DNA from: Letharia columbiana
Lineage: Eukaryota > Ascomycota > Lecanoromycetes > Lecanorales > Parmeliaceae
Reading direction: 5' to 3'
Assembly: GCF_014066305.1 (NCBI RefSeq)
Contig: NW_023501093.1
Coordinates: forward strand, 124,001 to 188,000
DNA: 64,000 nucleotides
The position numbers and the translations under genes are program-made. The stretch's first letter is position 1. Every line of letters begins with the position of its first letter. The notes below the pieces were generated by a model, which made no database searches, had not been told where the DNA came from, and saw only the letters and a list, made by a program, of their open reading frames with translations. Shown here in pieces: positions 37,867 to 47,514 of this stretch.

Positions 37867-38361
37867 TCAAGCTCCCTCGCAACGACACATGCGTGGTTGG
37901 ACAAGGAGCATTCTCTCCTGTTCTGGACATGTGATTGGTATAGAGTGGGCGTATGCAATGCCACAACCTTCCTTATCATGGTGGAAACCGACTACCAAAT
38001 ATTCACCAGTCAGCCACTCGGCACAAAGGTACAACTTGCCGGCGTTCTCACTGTTACTTATATCATCCAGCCACAGCAACAAGCCGACCTGATCTCCACA
38101 ATCTTCTCTCCGGCCATCTCGACGCTGGATTTCATAGAGTGGTAAGCAGTACTGCTGTTCACCTTGCTCCCGCCGAGCGTCTCCTCGCTTAGTATACCAC
38201 ACCCACGCCCAGTGCATGCTTGCCAGGAACCAGCAAAGAAGCAAGAACGCGTGGATATAGACGCTCGTGCTACTCATTCCGTGGCCATCTGCAGTGTGCT
38301 TGGGAGGGTTGAAGTGTCGATAGCCAGAATGCCTCATGACGTGGGAGGAGTGACACATGGT
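37867..38361 (-). CDS. Hypothetical small single-pass membrane protein
   Basis: This is the downstream part of an open frame that extends to 38481. The most likely product begins at an internal Met such as MCHSSHVMRH, or at MSSTSVYIHAFLLLCW. It has one strong hydrophobic segment (VYIHAFLLLCWFLASMHWAW) followed by a charged, Cys-containing cytosolic-type tail with an LPLYE element resembling an LPxY motif. The opposite strand also has open frames here, so coding status is uncertain. No homologue is recognised. It belongs to the run of minus-strand small membrane ORFs. Confidence 0.35.
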   Translation of the reverse strand, partial: TMCHSSHVMRHSGYRHFNPPKHTADGHGMSSTSVYIHAFLLLCWFLASMHWAWVWYTKRGDARREQGEQQYCLPLYEIQRRDGRREDCGDQVGLLLWLDDISNSENAGKLYLCAEWLTGEYLVVGFHHDKEGCGIAYAHSIPITCPEQERMLLVQPRMCRCEGA

Positions 38362-38708
38362 AGAGCTGGTGGTGAGCGCTGGATGGGGTGTCTGGCTTGG
38401 AGCGTGAGTACAGCAGCACAGTCCGGTTTGGGATGTAAGTACGTGGAGTACTGTCGGGCTGGAGGTATAAGTACTTTGCAAGGGAAAAACTGCACGGGCA
38501 ATAAAAGTGGAGAAATTTAAATCTCATTCAATTGTGCGCGTGGGTCTAGAATACTCTACTTTTCCAAGCGAAAACTACCTTACGTCCTTGGCAATTCGAA
38601 ATATTCCCTTTTCCCAGCAAGTGACTCAAGCCAAAGTACGAGCAGCATCACCTATCCCTTGCACGAAGCGCGGCACCCTGTGGTGCATTTCTCATCCACA
38701 TCCCCTTC

Positions 38709-39152
38709 TCAGTCCTCAGGAATCCCCTCGTGAAGCTCATATGCGGGTGGTGGAAGTTTGAAATCATCGTCCTCGTCGAGTAGGGGATATCCTGGGTTTG
38801 GCAGGAGCCTGCCCGTGAGATCCACCATGCCATTCTCGAGGGCAGCAAGCCTATCCTGCTGTCTTTGATCCCGTTTCCTTCGCTCCCGCCAGTCACAGAT
38901 GTGGGAGAAGGCCAAAGCCGTGACGGCGATGAGGCAGAGCATCGTGTGTTTGGACGAGGGGTCTTTGGGGACAGCACCCGAGTATTCTCGAGAGGAGTGG
39001 TAGCTGGTGGGAGTGGACGCTTGCAGGTAGGTTAGGACGTAAGTCAGATTGAACACGTTCGTTCTGTGATGTTTGGCTTGTGGGTTTTGGTGATTGACGG
39101 AGAGGTGCAGTTGGGTTGGACTCCTGAGGAAGAAACGAATGGAGTACAGCAT
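38709..39152 (-). CDS. Hypothetical single-pass membrane protein with PPxY motif
   Basis: An open frame of 147 residues from the Met at 39152. A membrane segment (MLCLIAVTALAFSHICDW) is followed by a basic juxtamembrane region (RERRKRDQRQQ), a conserved-looking GMVDLTGRLLPNPGYPLLDEDDD stretch, and the acidic tail KLPPPAYELHEGIPED. PPAY is a PPxY motif, the ligand of WW domains in Nedd4/Rsp5 ubiquitin ligases. Small PY-motif membrane proteins (Bsd2, Rcr1, Ssh4 in yeast) act as Rsp5 adaptors, so an adaptor role is a reasonable guess. The 5' end is unclear: an upstream intron may place a different start near PTSYHSSREYSG. Confidence 0.5.
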   Translation of the reverse strand: MLYSIRFFLRSPTQLHLSVNHQNPQAKHHRTNVFNLTYVLTYLQASTPTSYHSSREYSGAVPKDPSSKHTMLCLIAVTALAFSHICDWRERRKRDQRQQDRLAALENGMVDLTGRLLPNPGYPLLDEDDDFKLPPPAYELHEGIPED

Positions 39153-39329
39153 TTTATTTCGTAGATGAGAAAAATGCTTTATTTCTGAAGATTTCGGAAA
39201 TTGCATTATAATGTCAAAACTTGCTCTGTATCCAGAATCCCCTTTCTTGCAGCCTATTATCAAGTCCTGACCTCTGGCATTGTCCCCAGCGTGCACAAAG
39301 TCGGGCTTCAAGCCGATCAACTTGATATC

Positions 39330-39921
39330 TTAATTGGCTGACGGCGTCTCATCGTCTGGAAAGACAGGTTTGTGACTCAGCAGTGACTGCATCCTTCCCC
39401 ACCAAAATACCCAGCCTCGTGTCTCGCACGATGATCCGGCGAGAGATCATCTTCATACATCTCAGCTGCTTCGGGTTCTCACCTCAGACCTACACACGCT
39501 CAAAATGCTCTGGACAGTAACGTACCTTTCCCCGTATCGCTGAGCCACTGCTGATCAGCGACCATGGCCTTCTTTCTCTTGGGATCGCGGCGTCCCTTGA
39601 TCACCTTGGCGATGATGAGGATGATCGAAATTCCAACGAAGAAGCCGAGCACTGCGATGGCACCGATGGGTACCGTGTTGGCAGAGTCTGCTACTATATC
39701 AGTCATGGTGGCGACGGAGCGCAATAGTCGAGTCGTGGTATTGTACTACCCGTCGTCTGCTCTGTTGCTAGAACATCCCGAACTCGTAGCCGAGATGACG
39801 AGGTTTCTGGCGCTTTCTTGCAGCCCCAAAATCCACACTGTGCCGTGTCAGTACCACTAGCAACACTGGTTCCAGTCCCGAGAAATCCAGCCATGCCTGC
39901 TGATGTGAAAGTAAAAGCCAT
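39330..39921 (-). CDS. Hypothetical type I single-pass membrane protein
   Basis: Three exons, 39750-39921, 39526-39687 and 39330-39355, all with GT-AG borders and matching phases, give 119 residues (168 if the upstream in-frame ATG at 40068 is used). The N-terminal part is Gly/Thr/Ser-rich with a Cys pair (CGFWGCKK). Then comes a strong membrane helix (IGAIAVLGFFVGISIILIIA), a basic stop-transfer segment (KVIKGRRDPKRKK) and a short acidic end DDETPSAN. The layout is like Mid2-type or other small fungal surface sensors, but no sequence match is recognised. It lies next to the PPxY-protein gene on the same strand. Confidence 0.5.
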
Positions 39922-40869
39922 GCTAGCTGTCGGTTCTCGGACAATCCATTTGTCTGGGAAGAAAACAAGAAGCAGATTGGGGGTCAGACAGTCTTGTAAA
40001 TAATGAGGATGGGAATCGTCAGTAGCGTTGCTGCGTTCGAATCGTCCTCGGGCGTCGAACGGACTCAATTCTTCTCAGCAAGAGTACTACTTTGCATTTT
40101 AGGCCCACAATTGCTCAAACCTACTCCCAACTAGTACAGGACGGTTCTGCCATCAACAGTTGCTCGAAACAAGCCATGCCGGAAGCCAGGCTCGACATAG
40201 CAGGCATATGGGCAGCCCAAGGACTTAATTTACCAGAATCGAGAGAAGTGTCAATGGTCCATTTGAAGACTCGGCCCACCTATACATGACTGCCGTTTCT
40301 GAACTTCGCACTCTTTCTCTAGTATAGAGATAAGAACACAGGAATTTGCTGCCTCCGTACTGAAAACCCCTTGGGAGGGAGCGCCGGACATGGCTGACTG
40401 CAGACCAGTGAAGCGCACACGGTGAAAGAAATTGGTCGTTAAAGAAACGAGATCAGAAGTACCATGTTTGGATCAGGTGCAAATACGAGAAACTGCCAAA
40501 TGAGATCTCCCAATCTCACACCGGACGATTTGTAGTAAGGAGTAAAGCGGCCACAACCCACTTTCTTACGATTACGTTCATGAACACAGCTTTGTAACAG
40601 AGGTAAAATATTGCAGCACGAAAGGCAGAAGCTTCAAGACTCGAAGGAATGTCGGTTACACTTCGTGATTTCAAACTATAAATTGATTCTTCAAAGGAAT
40701 GTAGACCAAAGATTCATGTACCACAAAACCCAAGACCCGGATCTGCCGTCCATGATGAAGCTTGTCTCTCGGAAAGGAAATGGAAAGCGCGATGACAAGC
40801 CAGGAACGGACCATCTATAAAAGCGCACAGCCCTTCGGAATGCGCTCCACGGCAGATGTGCATACACTG
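39922..40869. other. Intergenic region
   Basis: Upstream of the type I membrane protein gene and downstream of the 117-residue membrane protein gene. The first 147 bp could be an N-terminal extension of the former. Otherwise nothing is supported. Confidence 0.4.
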
Positions 40870-41223
40870 TCAATGAACGTTGGCTGGTGGTTCAAAATCC
40901 GTTGCCCACCAGACACGCTCTTCGCCGCGTCCTGGACCTTGTCTCATATTAGCTACCCGCCGACCCATTCGGGATGACTCGATCATACCATTCTCGACTA
41001 CACGGTTCTCGACCATGCTGTTTTCCATGTCTTGTGCAAGAGCATCGCCGATGCCTCGCCGCATGCGGAGCTCATGAAGTTTGTACGACAACCAGGACAG
41101 TGCGTCAGGAACCGCCAGCGAAAAAGCGAGCAGAACGAGCAGGCCAACTACGATCAGCGAAAAAAAGATGATGGCCTTGAAGAAGTTGGTAAGGAAGACA
41201 GAGGGATCCTGCTCGGAGTTCAT
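40870..41223 (-). CDS. Hypothetical small membrane protein (117 residues)
   Basis: An uninterrupted frame with an ATG start. Residues ~10-38 are strongly hydrophobic (AIIFFSLIVVGLLVLLAFSLAV), then a helical, charged cytosolic-type tail with an MENSMVENRVVENG pseudo-repeat and a basic region. There is no cleavable signal peptide; the N-terminal MNSEQDPSVFLTNFFK suggests a signal anchor. No family is recognised. It has the same strand and similar size as its neighbours in the 36.6-42.5 kb run. Confidence 0.5.
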   Translation of the reverse strand: MNSEQDPSVFLTNFFKAIIFFSLIVVGLLVLLAFSLAVPDALSWLSYKLHELRMRRGIGDALAQDMENSMVENRVVENGMIESSRMGRRVANMRQGPGRGEERVWWATDFEPPANVH

Positions 41224-42083
41224 CTCGACGACTGCTTTTGATGAGATTCGAAGCTGTATAACTATCTGGTTGATCTCTGGGAGCGGTGGGAGTATGGGTT
41301 GTCAGCGGGTTATCAGTAGCGGTGATGTTGGAATTGCAAGAGAGACTCAGAGATTTAAACCATCTCTAGTACGCAATAATGCAATAAAAATATGTTCGAA
41401 TTGAGTCTCTGCTTTGAAGTATCGAACTTGGCCTATCTGGGAGGTAAATGCTTTTTTTACATGCTCGATTCCCGAGCAGGCTTCGACCTGGAATCCACCG
41501 TCGCCTAGGAAGTACATGCGTGTGGATGGCATAGCGAACGGGTATTTTATTGTTGAAATGTCCTGACGATCCGGTTTTATTTGAGCGTCACTGGGTGCCA
41601 TCCCAAAACAATTGCGAGCAAGGAATTGAGAAGAAGGCATTGACACTTATTTGATATATAGCGACAGCACATTTCGATGCAATGGAGGCGCAACTCAGCT
41701 ATCCTCGTTGTGACAAGCGTACAGATACGCCCCAAAGCATTTTTGAGAATGTCTTTCGCGTAACAGTCTTCTTCCACAGACGAGCCTGGTATAGTGAACC
41801 AAAGGATACGCAGTTCTTGATCCAGTCGATCGACGTATGCGGTTTCTTGCCAAACCACACTGTTTAATCTCTACCGGAGGCCCCTGACGTTTTATGTGCA
41901 ACCGAGCTGTAAGACGTGAGTTGAGTCTGCATACTCGGTCTTCTATTGGGTGTGTATGAAGTTGGAGGTACTTGTGGGCTGTCTGTGTTTAGACCGTAGG
42001 CTAACATGCTTTCTGAAGCGAAATCCCTGGGGATCTCGCTGCTTGTATTTAGTTCTGATTGTTCATGTGTCTGAGCCTCGACG
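41224..42083. other. Intergenic region
   Basis: It contains a minus-strand open frame at 41577-41858 with no membrane segment or known motif, not called as a gene. No other structure was seen. Confidence 0.4.
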
Positions 42084-42461
42084 TCAATATCGCCATTGGT
42101 GCATATTCAGGTAATACGGAAAACATCTCATCAGCTTTGACATGGACTTCGGAACACGGCTGTGTGTCGTACCTATTGAAGAGGATCTGAGCCGTTCGGA
42201 TTCAGATGTTGAAGCCTGCTCGGCAATGGTGTTTGGAGTTGCCATTAGGAAACATCCGAAAAGAGCTCCAATAAGAGCTCCGGCACAGGGGCAAGCAATG
42301 AGTATGATTTGGTCGTCCTCCGTCATGCCAGACCAGTGAGGCCAAGGAGGTACTCCGTATGAATCGGTTATGACTCCCACCGCGATCACCACACCGAGCA
42401 GCGCCATCAGCACAACGTAGGTAATCTTTGCTTCCATGGAATGAGGTCTTGTTTGAGACAT
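42084..42461 (-). CDS. Hypothetical two-pass membrane protein (125 residues)
   Basis: An uninterrupted frame starting MSQTRPHSMEAK. Two hydrophobic segments are clear: YVVLMALLGVVIAVGVI (~15-31) and ILIACPCAGALIGALFGCFL (~53-72), separated by a Pro/Trp/His loop (VPPWPHWSGMTEDDQ). The tail is Ser/Thr- and basic-rich. No family is recognised. It is the most upstream of the six minus-strand membrane ORFs. Confidence 0.45.
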   Translation of the reverse strand: MSQTRPHSMEAKITYVVLMALLGVVIAVGVITDSYGVPPWPHWSGMTEDDQIILIACPCAGALIGALFGCFLMATPNTIAEQASTSESERLRSSSIGTTHSRVPKSMSKLMRCFPYYLNMHQWRY

Positions 42462-43542
42462 GATAAAAAATTCGTCTGGAGAGATGGCTCAGGTGGTAAA
42501 TCGTTGACTCTTTGGATTTCAAAGATGATGCTGCTATTCACTCTTCCTGGAATTTCCTTGTAGGATAGGGCCTAACGTATCTGTAAGAGCGTCGAATTGC
42601 CTCGTGCGCCAATTTCCTATTGGGCGCTCTCACAGTCACCGAGCTCTAGGTAGGTATGTTGTTACGATTGAGCATTTTTATCGTAAGCGTGCTTGGTCCT
42701 TTGTCGCCATTCCCAGACAGCAATGCGGTAGAGTAGCAGGTGCTCTGCGCAGGTCAATGAGAGAATTGCAACAGCTGGGCGAAACACGTCCTGCTTTCAA
42801 AGAGTAGGGCCAAAGGGACACGCCATCCGCGTTGGCTTGCTTTGGCAAGTAATAGAATGAATTTCGATCCGAGCAAAGACATAGAACAATCAAAGAGAGG
42901 GTGATTGGGGTACTTGGTATACTTTGGAGGGTTGGAGCTTTTCAAGTTGGCCACAGAGCAGCATTGAGCAGAATGTTTTCTTTTCTCCTTGGACGGTCAC
43001 ATTCAGTGCCACGTTCGAGCCTGATACCTAAGTATGATTAGAGATTTCGATTTGTCTCCATGAGCTTTTCATCTTTCGACGGCATTGAATTTTTGCTCAA
43101 CACCGAAGCACTGACGGTATGAGAGTGTGTGGTTCCGAATGCTCTGGTGAGATACCTGTGACTTGTGTTATGTATGCTACAATCCATAACTTCACTTGAT
43201 GAAGCTCGATGAGGATGGATGAGAAAGAATATGAATATGAGAAGGTAATGGGTGAGAGTGGTTGAGGATGAAGGAGGATGGATGATGGGTGAGGTTATGC
43301 CGGGCCATTGGGCATTGGAACATAAACTACGAGTAAGGTAAGGAGTAAATCTAAGGTACTTTTAAAATAGGTACCTTTAAGTACCTTACGGGCCATAATA
43401 CTACCTTAAGGTACCAAGGCAGTACAAACACCTTAGCTCTCGGGGGAAGCCGACTAGCAGAATCCCTGGTTAAAGTAAAAGGTAAGGGAAAGTACGACTT
43501 ACCTCAAGGTACATGTAGAGTACGGTACGTACTCAATGCAAC
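42462..43542. promoter_or_regulatory. Divergent intergenic region dense in GGTACC/AAGGTA motifs
   Basis: This lies between the two-pass membrane protein (minus) and the WD40 gene (plus). From 43330 to 43530 it is crowded with AAGGTA, GGTACC and TACCTT hexamers in both orientations, including the 12-bp palindrome at 43402-43413. It probably contains the WD40 gene promoter. No gene is supported. Confidence 0.4.
43402..43413. promoter_or_regulatory. Palindrome TACCTTAAGGTA
   Basis: A perfect 12-bp inverted repeat identical to the core of the 37492-37505 palindrome, 130 bp before the WD40 gene start. Candidate dimer-binding site; unproven. Confidence 0.4.
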
Positions 43543-44857
43543 ATGTCAAAATCTTCAGATCCAGATCATTTCTTTCAAACCAGGTACTCTAGCTTCTCTT
43601 CCCCCACCCAAATCCAATTGATTTCTTCTGTTAGATCCATCACTCACCTCTCCCCAGTCATTCCCTCGCGGAAACCAGCCGGAAAACCCTCAAATCCAAA
43701 AACCACCATGGCTCCCCAATCCGTCTTCAAAGTAAAATCCTCGCCATCATCTCCCATCCTGCAGACCCGGGCGCTGTATACGTAGCCGAAAGTGCTGGGA
43801 CAGCAAGGAGGGTAGTGCTCGAAGTAGGTGAGATCACCTCTGCCCATGTTGATCCCATATATCCTGCTGAAAACGATGCATTCTAAAGGCTGCTGAATCC
43901 TCCCATACCTATCGTGGACCGACGACACCCCTTACCTCGCTCGCTCTCTCTACGATATCCACTATCGACTCCCTCTTCGCTGGCTCCTGGGACAAATCCA
44001 TTTGGTCTTGGAACAGAACCACGCGAGTTCCACAACGCCGCTACTTTGGCCATTCCGACTTCGTGAAAGCGCTTCTCTGCATTCGTGTCAATGGTGCAGA
44101 TGTACTCATATCTGGCTCCGCAGATGCTTCCATTATCCTCTGGGATGTTGAGACTGGTGACAAGCTACATACGTTGAAAGGAGGGCATACGAGAGGGATC
44201 TTGGACTTAGCCGTCGACCCTATCACATACCCATCATCGCCGTTAGCGAAACATGATGGAAGATCGATCGTAGTTTTCAGTGCGGGGAGTGATCGAGAAA
44301 TCAGGAGGTGGCGTATCAGCGACGACCTCTCAACCGCTCGCGAGACCGAGACGGACAAACCACTCCTCCAGCACGAGACTAGCGTGTACAGGTTACATTT
44401 CGACGCTGACGACGACCTGTGGACAGCAAGCGCCGACGGTAGCGTGAAATGCCTAGGTAGGGAAAGAGGGTGGCAAGCTGACACCACGCTCGTGCATGGA
44501 GATTACGTCCGAGCAGTGGCTGTCGATGAGAGAGGTGGTTGGGTTGTGAGTGCTGGCAGAGATGAAGACGTGAAGATTTGGGACAGGGCGAGCGGCAAGT
44601 TGCACCATACGTTCTCAGGGCATTTTGAGGAGATCACTGGGATGTTGTTGACAGGCCAGACGGTGGTGACGGTGAGCATAGATGCTACCATTAGACGATG
44701 GTCGCTGAAGGCCGAAGATCTGGGGAAGGCGGTGAGGGAAGCTGAGGAAGCCAAGAACGGGGTCGAAAAGGAAGAGAAGGTAGTGCAAAAGAAGGGGATA
44801 ATAACGGATGACGAGGAGAGGGAATTGGCGGAACTGATGGGAAGTGATAGCGAGTAA
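43543..44857 (+). CDS. WD40-repeat protein of unknown role
   Basis: Three exons, 43543-43583, 43658-43823 and 43889-44857, give 391 residues. The start MSKSSDPDHFFQT and the first blades (ILAIISHPADPGAVYVAESA, SLFAGSWDKSIWSW) appear only after splicing. Later blades are clear: ISGSADASIILWDVETGDKL, FSAGSDREIRRW, TASADGSVKC, VSAGRDEDVKIWDRASGKL and VSIDATIRRWSL. About seven blades form one propeller. The C-terminal ~45 residues are acidic/basic and helical (DEERELAELMG). Intron 1 has an alternative acceptor further downstream (ending CTTCAAAG) that would shorten the N-terminus by about 31 residues. The gene is convergent with the carnitine acetyltransferase gene, 100 bp away. Confidence 0.82.
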
Positions 44858-44957
44858 AACGTTGCTCGCTGGCTGACACACGTCACGAATGCACCTCCGG
44901 TCTTTACATCCAATACATACACGTGGATCTCGCCATCCGATGCGATTTACTGTGACA

Positions 44958-47514
44958 CTAGTACTCGCTCAATCTCAACTTCTTCCCAACAGCCCGTCGT
45001 GCATTGCCTATCGCCTTCTCGCTCGGCCTGTCCTTTTCTTCCTGGCTGGCCTTTAGCACTTGAAGCAGCATGCCCGCATCGAAGAAGCCATCTGGTTGAG
45101 CCATATCAGCAAGTTCTCTCAAAGAATTGCGAGGAAATACTCACAACCACCTAACCCGTCATCATCACTCTCTTCCTTCACATCGTCCACAGGGTCATCT
45201 TCTCCCACAATTGCCCTTCCTCTCTTTGGCACCACCTCTGGTCTCACCACCTCCCTCGCTCGACTAGCCTTTGTGCTCCTACTCTTTTGCTGTGTTGATT
45301 TCAGGAGTCTTCTGATCTCCAGAAAATAGCCCTCCAGAGCATCAATGAATCGCTTCGTCTGTCTATGTTTGCTACTTGCGCAAATAGATACAGAGTCTTC
45401 TTTGATGATGTAGCCAATACCAAACCCGTCGGCGGAGGTGGGGCCAAACCCGAAATGTCTGAGAGCAGGGTTGCCGCAGTTGGAGGTGGAGATAACGGTT
45501 GTATTGATTCTGTCCCACCCGCCATCGGCGAATAGGGCGGGCATTTGGTGAGTAGGCTGCTTGGGGTGCGGAGAGGGTGAAACGGAGCCGTCTTCTTTGG
45601 CGAACGAATTACGATTGGGTGATCCAGCCTCTGAGCCCGCGTCTACTGGGCTCGAGTAGCCATTCGAGCTCATGCCGTTGCTGCTTGCGGCCTCGGCTCC
45701 TTCCTCGTCGACAGCGCGCTGCCAGACGCAGTAAAGGGCGTAGAGATGGCGGTCTTGGCCGAGTGCTTTTGCACACTCTTTTGTATGGGCTGTATGCTTC
45801 TGTGTTGCTTTTCGCAGAGCTTCAACCTTTTGGGTGGCAGGATTCTCGCCCCAGAAGGTGCGAATGAAGTCCGCAGATTCTGGAGAGACGGCCCGTATGG
45901 CTTCAGTCCGGCCGTGGAGGAAGACCTTGGTCATGGCTGGCTCGTAGACGTTTTCTACACGGCCGTAGAGACCGTAGTAGGCGGCTTGGAATGCCATTTG
46001 AACGAAAGCGTCCGGAGAAAAGCCAGTTGAGGTCATGAAACTCTTTCCGTACCCGGTGAACTCCAATGTCTGGAATTCGTTCTGCTGGATGAGATCTGCT
46101 AGCCTCGTTTCAGCAAATCGTAATGCAGTGCTGAGCTCCGGTAGCATGTCCCATTCCAACTTGTGTGGCGTTGTGCTGACGTCTCCAAAACTTTCTGGGT
46201 CTCTCTTTGATGGGTCAGGACTGTCTGATGCCCACAGACTGGGAGCTTGTCCGTTGATACTCTTAGCGAATCGTAGAATGGTGTCGGTGTAAAGGTCGCT
46301 GGCAAATCGCAGGACTGTATGACCGTCGACACCAGTATGTTCAAAGTTGATACCTGCGCTGCCATTCTTGCATACAATGATCTGCATCTTATCGTACCAT
46401 CGATTTGTACAGGTGCCAACTTGGACGCCCCTCACAACTTCGCTCGTGCCGCAGAGCATGTTTCCGCAAAGCTGAGCGCTTGTCTGTGGCTCGGTATAGT
46501 CAAGACATAAGATGAAAAGTGCAGAATCCACGATACCTAGACAGTCAGCGTTGTTCGAGTCCTCTTCTCGCGTCAGGACATCTCTCAGTCCTGACCAAAT
46601 CTTTCGATTCTCTGTACTTAGTATCCCAAGTGCAGCTTTCGCTGCTTCTTGAATCGGTGTTTCCTCGGCATCGTCGACAATCACCTGCAGGTTCAATGCC
46701 ATATCTTTCTCCGTCATGATCAGGTCTGCGTTGTCATCCAAGACGTCGTACCAGTAGAATTGCCCCTTGCAAAGCACGACAATATGCTTCGCACCGCTAT
46801 CTTGCGCAATCTGGCATCCATTCTCTGTTGGTACGCGGGCGGTGCCAAAGAGTCTCGAATACTGGTACATACAGAGAGGGGTCCCTTTCAGGGTGTCTGG
46901 CGGTAGCTCTTCCTTCCGGACTGCACGAACAAAGCATAGAGCAGATATGACGAGAGATGCGGCACGTGTGACTTGATTGTTTCGAGCTGGCGTCGGGTCA
47001 TCTTCGAGGAGGAAGAAGGGATTGAGGTTCAGAACAACAGGGTTGTCAAAGTTCAGATACGAATCGTACCCTCGAAGCACGCTGTCAGCCTCGGGAATGC
47101 CAGAAGTTGCGAAGATGGAGACGTACAAAATTGCTCAATGTAGCTTGTCTTTCCTGTGGCATATTTCTTGAGTCTCGCCTGTAGCTCAAGACCCTCTCCT
47201 TTCAAGAATTCCTGCGCCGCCGCACAGGTATCTTCTTGCTCTCGTTCGCTTTGAAGCGGCCGGAGCACATCCTGATATTTCTTGAGAGTACTTTCGAGTT
47301 CTGGTATTGGCAGTTTTGGGAGCTTGTCTTGAGCGGCGAAGGTGATCCCAGGCTGGTGCTTCGCTCCATGCGATGCTAGAGGTTCTCGCTGCGAGACGGA
47401 GTATGACTGCTGTGTCCTTTTAGGCGAGGAGCGATCGGCATCGGAGACGGGAGGCTGTGAATTCGCCAACGACTCGTTCAGAGACTTAGGCATAGTGAAA
47501 GTGCGTACTGTCAT
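44958..47514 (-). CDS. Carnitine O-acetyltransferase
   Basis: Three exons, 47127-47514, 45145-47070 and 44958-45091, give 815 residues. The choline/carnitine acyltransferase fold is recognisable: LPKLPIPELESTLKKY near the N-terminus, IEQFWYDSYLNFDNPVVLNLNPF across intron 1, and YWYDVLDD. The catalytic block has EHTGVDG with the active His at about 374. The enzyme moves acetyl groups between CoA and carnitine, needed for acetate and fatty-acid growth. It is longer than peroxisomal/mitochondrial Cat2. An inserted Ser/Asn/Gly-rich segment (~600-660) and a long C-terminus resemble the cytosolic FacC/Yat type. No clear mitochondrial presequence and no C-terminal PTS1 (it ends LSEY) support cytosolic location. 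A second in-frame ATG lies seven codons downstream. Confidence 0.93.

Noticed and set aside
37889..38145. Plus-strand open frames overlapping the 37867 membrane ORF
   Set aside because: Short, with no signal or membrane feature. The minus-strand frame is longer and has a clear hydrophobic segment, though neither is secure.
41577..41858. Minus-strand 93-residue frame in the membrane-protein run
   Set aside because: No ATG context, membrane segment or recognisable motif; Cys-rich by chance translation is likely.
43543..43785. Open frame MSKSSDPDHFFQ... read through to 43785 as one exon
   Set aside because: Its second half is out of frame with the WD40 blades; splicing at 43583/43658 joins the start to them.
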